Below the pieces are notes generated by a model, which was given only the letters and a program-made list of their open reading frames with translations, ran no database searches and had not been told where the DNA came from. Shown in pieces: positions 57,074 through 64,000 of a DNA stretch of 64,000 bases. The stretch covers positions 54,452-118,451 of the forward strand of contig PDIP01000012.1 of the NCBI GenBank assembly GCA_002811645.1, given 5' to 3'. The DNA comes from Corallochytrium limacisporum. Lineage: Eukaryota; Opisthokonta. A program made the position numbers and the translations under genes. Position 1 is the first letter of the stretch, and every line of letters begins with the position of its first letter.

Positions 57074-58978
57074 TCAAATGCGCCAAAGATGTCCTTTACA
57101 TTCAGGACATGGCCTAAATTCTACATCCACTGGATATGCGTGGAGATGTCCACCATCCTCGAGGCTTGTCTCCTTTGTAGTGTCTCCTTCAGTCTTTGTC
57201 GGGCCCATTCCTGGGTTCGCTGTTCTGGTATCTCCTACTGCATCAGCAATGGCAGGTGCCTTCCCGTGCGTAGTTGCGTAAGCATTCAACTTTCTCAGGA
57301 GGTGATCACGGGCTGACTCAAGTTCTTTTATCATTATATCCCGCTCCCGAATCGTATCACTCAGACGAGCCCGTTCCTCATGGTAGAGCTGGATGTAGTC
57401 TCCAATTGTCTCTGTCTCTTGGGAGAGCTGATTGTTTATGTGCTGTTCAGCGTCTAGACTTTGTCGCAACTCTGCCTTCTCATTGGTCATTTCCACGAGA
57501 CGAAGCTGCAACTGTTCATTCAAATCTCTCAGTTCCTTCAATTCCGCAAGTGAAGTGGCAGAGTTCTCTGGTGCTTTTCCAGCCGTTTCAGAGCTTTGAG
57601 TTTGCGTTCGCATAGCACGGATTTCATGTTCCAATCGTACAATAACCCGGTCCTTTTCGTTGTCGTCTAAAGGTGAGTCTGCTGTCCTTCGTTTTCTTAG
57701 TGCTGTCAACAAGTGTTCAATGAGAGTATCTGTAGATTCTTCGGGATCAAGATCTTCTCCAAGGGCTGCCACAATCTTCTTCTTGAACGAGGCAAGCTCC
57801 TTCTTGGAAGCATCCGTTGAACCCCCTGAATCTCCCTGGAGGATCCTCTCCAGATCCTGGGCCTTGTTTTCAAGCTCCCGGCGCTGTGACTCCGCCACTG
57901 TACGATACCGTTGTAGGGTCTCAACCTCTTCTGCCTTTGCAGAAAGCTCGCTCTTTTGGACCTCCCAATCCTGCTTCATTGCCTTCAGTTGGGCATGAAG
58001 GTCTTGATTCTGGTGTTGGAGTCTCAACGCTTCATCAAATGACCCACTATTCTGCTGGGCTTCGGCCAGATGGGCCTTCAAGGTATGAAGCTCTCGCTCC
58101 CTTTCTCTGAGAGTCAATTCCACACCGGCCTTTGATTGTTTGAGCCGGGCAAGTTCAGCCTCAGCCCGTTCCACCCGTTCTAGACTTTCCCTGTTGGCAC
58201 CGGCTGTACTTGACCCAGACTCCACTGCCATCGACCGCAGCCTCTCATTCTCCCTCCTAAGAGTTTCAAGGTCTGCTGTCACGTTCTTCAGCTTTCGCTC
58301 GACACTTTCCTTAGCAAGTTGCTCATTTTGCAATTCCTGCCGAGCCACCTTCTCCTTCTCTATCTTGTCCTCCAAGAGCACATGAAGTCGAGTAATCTCA
58401 TTCTGGAGTGAATTCGAGGCGGAATCTATGCTGCTCTTTCTGTTTGCAACGTCACTATTTCTGCTTGATGGTCGATAATCCGATACTGCTAATCCATTTC
58501 CCGCCGCTGTCACTATTGTAGATTGCTTGGGTGCTTCATATGTCGTCGAGGAATATGTCGGAGGATGCCCTGTCCCCGGCAGGGGAGCCGGTTGAGCTCC
58601 GCCTGTTCGAGAGGCTAAACGCGATTCCAGACGGTCCAGTCGACTCTGTAGGCTGTCTAATGCACTTGAACGTGGTTTTGAAGCTGCCATGGGTTCAATC
58701 TGAGTGCTATTATGTACTATTGATGACGTCCGATAGTCTGTGTTGTAGGTGCCCACTGAAAAGCGGGTGGATGGAATATACGGTGAGTATCGCCGATAGT
58801 ACGATCTTGGCGTACTGCTTACGACAGGCCAATGGTCGGATGTTATACGCGAGTGGTAACCAGAAATGGGTAAGTGCTTGGACGTGAGGCTTGCCGGATA
58901 ATAATGACCAGGTTTACGAGTACCCGCTGGTTGGTGATAGCTGGAATATGTGACACTTAAACTGGTGTCATTGATCAT
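57074..58978 (-). CDS. Coiled-coil golgin, GM130/GOLGA2-like
   Basis: This 634-residue protein is a coiled-coil protein with a GM130-like C-terminus. GM130 tethers vesicles at the cis-Golgi. After a Ser/Tyr/Arg-rich head (residues 1-190), continuous heptads run from about residue 190 to 575. Near residues 535-560 lies ETIGDYIQLYHEERARLSD followed by IRERDIMIKELESARDHL. This resembles the golgin-A block (ETM/EYI.LYQ.QRA.L) seen in GOLGA2. The tail ends with a CPEC pair and a final hydrophobic residue, as GM130 tails often bind PDZ domains; that part is inference. Human GM130 has about 1,000 residues. Other coiled-coil proteins could share the heptads, so the block is the main support. Confidence 0.6.
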   Translation of the reverse strand: MINDTSLSVTYSSYHQPAGTRKPGHYYPASLTSKHLPISGYHSRITSDHWPVVSSTPRSYYRRYSPYIPSTRFSVGTYNTDYRTSSIVHNSTQIEPMAASKPRSSALDSLQSRLDRLESRLASRTGGAQPAPLPGTGHPPTYSSTTYEAPKQSTIVTAAGNGLAVSDYRPSSRNSDVANRKSSIDSASNSLQNEITRLHVLLEDKIEKEKVARQELQNEQLAKESVERKLKNVTADLETLRRENERLRSMAVESGSSTAGANRESLERVERAEAELARLKQSKAGVELTLRERERELHTLKAHLAEAQQNSGSFDEALRLQHQNQDLHAQLKAMKQDWEVQKSELSAKAEEVETLQRYRTVAESQRRELENKAQDLERILQGDSGGSTDASKKELASFKKKIVAALGEDLDPEESTDTLIEHLLTALRKRRTADSPLDDNEKDRVIVRLEHEIRAMRTQTQSSETAGKAPENSATSLAELKELRDLNEQLQLRLVEMTNEKAELRQSLDAEQHINNQLSQETETIGDYIQLYHEERARLSDTIRERDIMIKELESARDHLLRKLNAYATTHGKAPAIADAVGDTRTANPGMGPTKTEGDTTKETSLEDGGHLHAYPVDVEFRPCPECKGHLWRI

Positions 58979-59356
58979 TAGGAAAATAGTCTTATTTCAA
59001 AATTGAACATTGTGGTCTTTAGCAGATACCCTTACCACAAATAAAGAGTTTCGTCATAGCCACTGGATGTTCCAAGTACCCCACTGCTGCTTGCTGAGTG
59101 CCTTAGGAATGAATGTCTGGAAACTCTGTCCAGCCGTGGGCGCTGCTACAGGGAGACCTCAACAACACAGCAGACGGGCAGTTTTCTGAGTGACGGAGTG
59201 CAATACACAAGGGAGATCAATTTCGCGCCAAAAAGGGAACCCCCCCGGGGGGGGGGGGGGAGGAAGAGGGGGACGTTAGGGGACGAGCGCAAGCCTTTGA
59301 TGCAGGCGCGGAAACACGAGTGCGTGCTTTGATATATATTATAAGTTTACTGGTTC
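58979..59356. other. Tandem spacer upstream of the golgin gene
   Basis: 378 bp between the stop of C2CD3 and the golgin start, both on the minus strand. It includes C7G14 at 59240-59260. No gene was found. Confidence 0.5.
59240..59260. repeat. C7G14 mirror homopolymer tract
   Basis: Seven C residues are followed by fourteen G residues. This is the second instance of the layout seen at 42438. Both lie in the upstream region of a minus-strand gene. Confidence 0.85.
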
Positions 59357-62300
59357 TCAGCTAGAGTGCCCGCGGTAGATTTGAATGATGCGCTGGGTTT
59401 CCGCATCATCAAAAGGTACAGGTGCATTGCTGAGGATGCTCTCGTTGCGGCTTGGTGCCGACGGTTGCTCACTAGCTGCGGATTGGCTAAGGATTCCGGG
59501 TGGGAAGAACGACGGCGTTATACTAGCCTCCGGGACAGGGTCACGAGCAGGCGATACAGTCTCACTGCGGCCTGCATAACCACCGAAGGCCCCGCCTCCA
59601 AAGGATGTACCATAAGGAATGTCAGTATCAATGTCAGAGAGGCCATGATGAGGCTGGGAACCATCGTCGGCAATTGCACCATAGCTCTTGCGATCCGGGC
59701 CCTTCAGATGCAGCTTCTCAACATCGACGGAGACAGGACTGCCTCGTTCACCGCGCTTGTACACGGATTCTGTTGTTGTGCTGTCCCCTTTAAGCCTCTG
59801 AGACAGTTTGGCATTGATGTCAGCAAGATCCTGCAGATTTTGCCTCAAATGACTGGCAAGGAACGATTCTGATGCTGATCCAACGTCCGTCGAGTAGACC
59901 CAGTCATAGTCAATCTCTTCGTCGAGCATTGTCACGGGCAGAGTCCGTTCCTCAGACTCATCGCGTTCCTCAAAATCTTTTTCGGTATTGAGCAGTTGCG
60001 CTTGTGCGTTGCTGTCGCCATACTTGGCGGTGAGCCAGCTGAGCTCCTGGACTGTGCCAATCCGAACCTTTACTTGCCCGGAAATCTTGCCACTGCTATC
60101 GAAGAGATGGTACCATCCACTAATTTCGTTCATTCCCCTGAGTAAAGATGAGAGATCGACTGACGCAGTGCCAAGCTTTCTATCCGCTACACCGATCTTA
60201 TTATGTTCCCCGCCTTCAGCCTGATTCCATACATGAACCAGCACTGGGATTCCATTCATCGCCTGAAAAAGTTCTCCTGCCTCTCGTTCAATATGGAAAT
60301 TCTGTCTGTGATTCCAGGACGGACAAGAAGCACAAGGCATGACTACTGATCTTTTCAAAGCTTGGTCTTGCAGCCACTGCACAGTCACGTACGTTGTTGG
60401 CTTGTCCATGACACCATCTGAATCTACGATCAATGGCAAATGTAGCGCAGACAGGATCGTCACGTCCAAGTCCAGCTCATGACCAGATGCAGGTGTTTCA
60501 GGAATGGGTAGTTCCTGCTCCTCACGAGGCACCTTAGTATCTGCATTCGTGGTTTCCAAGGACTGTGGTTCCTCCTTTCCCAGGTAAACCTTAACAAGAA
60601 CGCTGGCATCTACTGGAAGGGGACTCTCCTCATTTATCAACGGCAGCAAACCGCCAGTGGCTGTAGAGGCCTTGACATTCCGCACGTCAGCTGGCGAATC
60701 CAACAAGCCTGCGAGATCAACAAAGGCGGATCCAAACAGTTCCATAGTCTCTGCTTGTGCCTTAGTGAAATTGTCAGCGCTCATCTCAGAGTTTGTCGTC
60801 AAAAAGTCGATTCGGAGCATTTCCTGAGAGAGGTAGCTAAGAAATTGGCTGGAAATGAAAACAGCAAACTTTTCCCGGAAATTGAAATCAACAGTAGCGA
60901 CATTATATCCTGTGCGGATTGGAGGTGACAGCACTGCTCCGTGGTCAAAGAGGGCAAACCGAGCAATAAACACAGACGGCCGAGCTATGGCCTTGGCAAG
61001 GTACATCTTCTCGATCTTGACATTCAGTGCGACACTTCGATCGTCGCTACTAATAGCCAGATTCTTTGTTTCGTCCAACGGCATGCTTGGCACACCGCGC
61101 AATTTGAAGTCAAGTTCAATTGCGCCACTGCATCGTCCATTCAGGAAGATTTGATGCCATCCGCTCAACCCATTTGGACGCGTTAAAAGTTTCACGGCGT
61201 CCAGTTTGGCCCTCCCAAGCACAACCGCTCCGCTTCCACTTCCAGGCGCCGGACGATGCATGACGGAAACTATGATTGGTTTCTTCTGTAGGTTGCTGAT
61301 GAGTCGCACAGTGAGGCCAATGCGTGTATCCCGATGGTAGTCGAAGTCCGGTGTAAAAGTACCAGCAATCACTGGCGTCTGAATCACATCGTCAGCTCCA
61401 GGGACAGTGACGCGAACAAAGGCATTTACCCCGCTGTGAGACGGATACTGCATGCTTGTCATTCCCTTTGCCAACTCCAGAGCCGCTCGTTGCAGGCCAC
61501 TTGCCCGGATGACTGAAATCTCCATATCAGCAACGCTTGAGAACGATCCCTCCCCGGTGGGCGTGGACTTTCCATCTATACGGTTAAGTTTCTGTCGCAC
61601 TTCTCGAGAGATTCGAATCTTGCCAGAAAGTAGATCATCTGTCACAGGGAAAATCTGCACAGTCTCACAGCGGAGGGTCTCTCGCGGCTGCAGCTCCGCG
61701 ACCGACATTTCGCCGGTACCAATGATTTCCGGATTGATCTCTCGACCAAATACCCTCCACAAGTAGAATCGTACAACTTGCTGAGATGCGGATTGTCCCG
61801 AAGGAAACTCGACGATTTCATTAAAGATCATTGACCTCGCGTACGAGACCCGACCAGACATAAATCTTTGTCCCTGATACCGGCATTCCAGAATGAAAAC
61901 GGCGTCTGTGCTGCGACGTTCATCTTGGAAGCTAAGCTGCATAGTTTCAATGCTAAGGACCAAGTTCTTGGGCAGTTTCTGGCTGTCAGTGGTACGCAGA
62001 TCTGTATCAGGTGGCAGTCCAAAACTTTTTCGCATGAGGCCCTGTGTCATTTGTTTGGGAGTTCCCAGGAGGATTTCACAGCAAAGGGCTCCGGTGCCAC
62101 GCGCTGTAATGGGATCAACGAGTGTCTTCATTTGATTGAAGATTGTTACTGGCTCCTCGTCCATGGGCAGGGAATCAAGAGTATCTGTTTCCACAAGCAG
62201 ATCATGGACAACGTCCAGCGAGAATCGAGCAATGCCGAGCAAGCTCTCTTGATCATTCCGGGAAATGTGCCATGCCTCAATGACAATGGTTGCAGTGCGC

Positions 62301-63766
62301 AACTTCTCAAGTTCTTCTTGTGTGCACAGGAGGGTTTCCATAGTCGAAAAATCAAACTTGGCTTCATGTCCATCCATGACAATGATGCTCTTTTCTCCCT
62401 CTCCGGGTCGCATCATCCGGACAAGAAGGTACGCGCAATGAATGCTTCCAGATCCACTATCGGCCGTCGGCAGCCTGAAATTCTTGCCAAAGGGAATACG
62501 GAGCGCAAGCTGTAGTATCGGAACATGGGGTTTTGTGCTCCTGCTCACACTAGCCCTTGAGACTTCCTGCACGGGAACTTCAGCATCATCTCCAAGTGTA
62601 TGTCGCGACACGATCAGCAACAGGTCTCCCACACTATGTTTTCCGTTTGCCTTCGCTTCATTTAAGTTTATCACAAGGTTCCGTTCGGAACCTTCCTCAA
62701 GAGACTTTCCAAGATTGATTTTGCCTGAAGCGACCGCCTTCCTGATCCTTTGCCCATTTTTGAGGCTGGATAGAGTCACGGTCATTGTGGCCTTATCTAT
62801 GCCCACAACATGTGTTTGCCATCGTTTCTTGAATGCAATTCCACTCCTACGGGATGCTAGCAACCCCCGGCAAGAATGCTTACGAGAACCAGTTTGATCC
62901 ATGATCTCGAAGTCCAGGACGAAATGTGACTTTTGACTGATGAGCCTATCCAGAGGATTCACATTTCCTGTAGGTTTCCCTGGAACAACTCTTTCAATAT
63001 TCATGGACAGGACGGCTCGCTCACTACCCGTCGCCTCCTTTTCCGGTGACTTTGGCTCTTCTAGGAAGCTATCAAACGTCGTGTACTCTATCTCACCAAA
63101 ATCATCTTCGGCATCATCCATGTCAGCTCTGTAGTCCTGTGTGCTTTCGATGGCTTCTGTGATTACCTTCTGTCCTTCGTCGGTCAGAAGATCTATGATA
63201 TCGTTAGGATCCAAGTTAGGTTCTTTGGCGTATGTTTGATCGGCTTCCACGGTGCTCCTCTCCAGGGCGCTGCCAGCATGCTCTGTTGGGGAAGAAATTG
63301 CCATTGAGACTTCTACCCTAGCAATCTCTTCGTCATCAAAGTTTTGTATTCCAAACTCTCCGTGCAGGCCCCCGTTCTCGATGAGGTTTGTTAGCGGGCC
63401 GACCTTGCATTCGCCAAGCTTTGTATCACCATCTCCGTAAAGGGTGACGGCCATGGTATTATTCACGTCCTCGAAATATAGGGCGACATGTTTTGGACTG
63501 GTGCGGATCGCATATACAACCGAAGATGGGCTACCATCACCTTCAGGTCCGCTTCCCGAGACCTCTAGAGGTGCGAGATAGGCACCTGCTTCTTTCTCGC
63601 CCCACCAGTGCACACGAAGGTGGAAGTTCTGTAGTCCCTGAATCTCTCTTGGAGGATCGCCATTCTTGGAGTGCCACCAAGTTAGACGGTCGATTCTGAC
63701 GTGCATTGACGCCCGAAGTGGGCCGTCCACCTGCGGTGGCAGAGACAACACTGTTTCTTCTGCCAT
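59357..63766 (-). CDS. C2CD3-like centriolar/ciliary C2-domain protein
   Basis: This 1,469-residue protein resembles C2CD3, which in animals is needed at the distal end of centrioles for appendages and cilium assembly. The N-terminal domain (residues ~5-180) is the best evidence: LPPQVDGPLRASMHVRIDRL, HLRVHWWGEKEAGAYLAPLE, YAIRTSPKHVALYF and VGPLTNLIENGGLHGEFGI. Each fits the C2CD3 N-terminal C2 domain in order. Several further C2-like modules are suggested (about residues 245-390, 400-560, 640-740, 775-900, 1120-1260) by strands such as LHLPLIVDSDGVMDKPTTYVTVQW. The last 150 residues are Ser- and Gly-rich. I start at the ATG at 63764-63766; a four-codon longer frame begins with TTG. Vertebrate C2CD3 is about 2,350 residues. 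The start of the domain is a firm match; function here is inference. Confidence 0.82.
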   Translation of the reverse strand: MAEETVLSLPPQVDGPLRASMHVRIDRLTWWHSKNGDPPREIQGLQNFHLRVHWWGEKEAGAYLAPLEVSGSGPEGDGSPSSVVYAIRTSPKHVALYFEDVNNTMAVTLYGDGDTKLGECKVGPLTNLIENGGLHGEFGIQNFDDEEIARVEVSMAISSPTEHAGSALERSTVEADQTYAKEPNLDPNDIIDLLTDEGQKVITEAIESTQDYRADMDDAEDDFGEIEYTTFDSFLEEPKSPEKEATGSERAVLSMNIERVVPGKPTGNVNPLDRLISQKSHFVLDFEIMDQTGSRKHSCRGLLASRRSGIAFKKRWQTHVVGIDKATMTVTLSSLKNGQRIRKAVASGKINLGKSLEEGSERNLVINLNEAKANGKHSVGDLLLIVSRHTLGDDAEVPVQEVSRASVSRSTKPHVPILQLALRIPFGKNFRLPTADSGSGSIHCAYLLVRMMRPGEGEKSIIVMDGHEAKFDFSTMETLLCTQEELEKLRTATIVIEAWHISRNDQESLLGIARFSLDVVHDLLVETDTLDSLPMDEEPVTIFNQMKTLVDPITARGTGALCCEILLGTPKQMTQGLMRKSFGLPPDTDLRTTDSQKLPKNLVLSIETMQLSFQDERRSTDAVFILECRYQGQRFMSGRVSYARSMIFNEIVEFPSGQSASQQVVRFYLWRVFGREINPEIIGTGEMSVAELQPRETLRCETVQIFPVTDDLLSGKIRISREVRQKLNRIDGKSTPTGEGSFSSVADMEISVIRASGLQRAALELAKGMTSMQYPSHSGVNAFVRVTVPGADDVIQTPVIAGTFTPDFDYHRDTRIGLTVRLISNLQKKPIIVSVMHRPAPGSGSGAVVLGRAKLDAVKLLTRPNGLSGWHQIFLNGRCSGAIELDFKLRGVPSMPLDETKNLAISSDDRSVALNVKIEKMYLAKAIARPSVFIARFALFDHGAVLSPPIRTGYNVATVDFNFREKFAVFISSQFLSYLSQEMLRIDFLTTNSEMSADNFTKAQAETMELFGSAFVDLAGLLDSPADVRNVKASTATGGLLPLINEESPLPVDASVLVKVYLGKEEPQSLETTNADTKVPREEQELPIPETPASGHELDLDVTILSALHLPLIVDSDGVMDKPTTYVTVQWLQDQALKRSVVMPCASCPSWNHRQNFHIEREAGELFQAMNGIPVLVHVWNQAEGGEHNKIGVADRKLGTASVDLSSLLRGMNEISGWYHLFDSSGKISGQVKVRIGTVQELSWLTAKYGDSNAQAQLLNTEKDFEERDESEERTLPVTMLDEEIDYDWVYSTDVGSASESFLASHLRQNLQDLADINAKLSQRLKGDSTTTESVYKRGERGSPVSVDVEKLHLKGPDRKSYGAIADDGSQPHHGLSDIDTDIPYGTSFGGGAFGGYAGRSETVSPARDPVPEASITPSFFPPGILSQSAASEQPSAPSRNESILSNAPVPFDDAETQRIIQIYRGHSS

Positions 63767-63778
63767 GTCTATTTGCAA

Positions 63779-64000
63779 AAACTTTCGTTTCTACTTATCT
63801 TTCCGTGTTCACATGGCGATAAAATTGTGTCACCATTCGTCAGTCATGTATTTCTCGTTTAGCTCAGGATCAATGAGACCATGACAAGTTTCAGGCGCAC
63901 TGCGCTGCCCCAAATACCGGCTGTTAGTCCTCGCGAGTTCCCTCATAGGTTACACAGAGTAGAAAGTAAGTGGGGACACTCCGGGAATGCAATTGGGAAA
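63779..64000. other. Right-edge spacer upstream of C2CD3
   Basis: 222 bp to the window edge, probably promoter sequence for the C2CD3-like gene. Nothing else can be seen. Confidence 0.5.

Overview
This is nuclear DNA of a eukaryote with a compact, intron-poor genome. All 23 protein genes I can support are uninterrupted open reading frames, including one of 2,824 codons. The products are clearly eukaryotic: beta'-COP, Dopey, RAB3GAP1, CCZ1, an SMCR8-like DENN protein, a golgin, and nuclear-encoded mitochondrial proteins (COX7C, COA4, COQ4, IND1/NUBPL, prohibitin-2, bL32m). The one tRNA gene lacks an encoded CCA end. I see no plastid gene, transposon, CRISPR array or prokaryotic operon. The lineage is not fixed. 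A KATNIP homologue and a C2CD3 homologue argue for a flagellated or ancestrally flagellated protist. The tRNA intron in the T-loop is of a kind best known from red algae and a few compact algal genomes. I would not name a genus.

Layout, left to right. 0.4-25.8 kb: amino-acid transporter, FCF1 nuclease, Dopey, IND1, alpha/beta hydrolase, SMCR8-like protein, MscS-type channel, paraoxonase-like protein. 25.9-33.6 kb: unrecognised 612-aa protein, COQ4, SUT/SLC45-type sugar transporter, a sequence gap of 187 N, the intron-containing tRNA-Ser(CGA), COX7C. 33.8-42.1 kb: JJJ1/DNAJC21, prohibitin-2, a spacer with clustered hairpins, beta'-COP, COA4. 42.1-44.4 kb: gene-free island of simple repeats and G/C homopolymers. 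44.4-63.8 kb: PX-like protein, RAB3GAP1, CCZ1, KATNIP-like, bL32m, GM130-like golgin, C2CD3-like.

Strand organisation is striking. Of 22 neighbouring protein-gene pairs, 19 switch strand. Convergent pairs are nearly all 52-237 bp apart (one is 616 bp), while divergent pairs are 0.6-2.3 kb apart. Regulatory DNA is therefore probably concentrated in shared divergent promoters, and 3' untranslated regions of convergent pairs probably abut or overlap.

Functional themes are membrane traffic (Dopey, beta'-COP, RAB3GAP1, CCZ1, golgin, PX-like, SMCR8-like), mitochondrial biogenesis (IND1, COQ4, COX7C, COA4, PHB2, bL32m), ribosome biogenesis (FCF1, JJJ1) and cilium/centriole proteins (KATNIP, C2CD3). 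Apart from shared promoters I see no operon-like coupling. Starts given are the first in-frame ATG. Five longer reading frames would need a TTG start and were trimmed; the transporter at the left edge also opens with a TTG.
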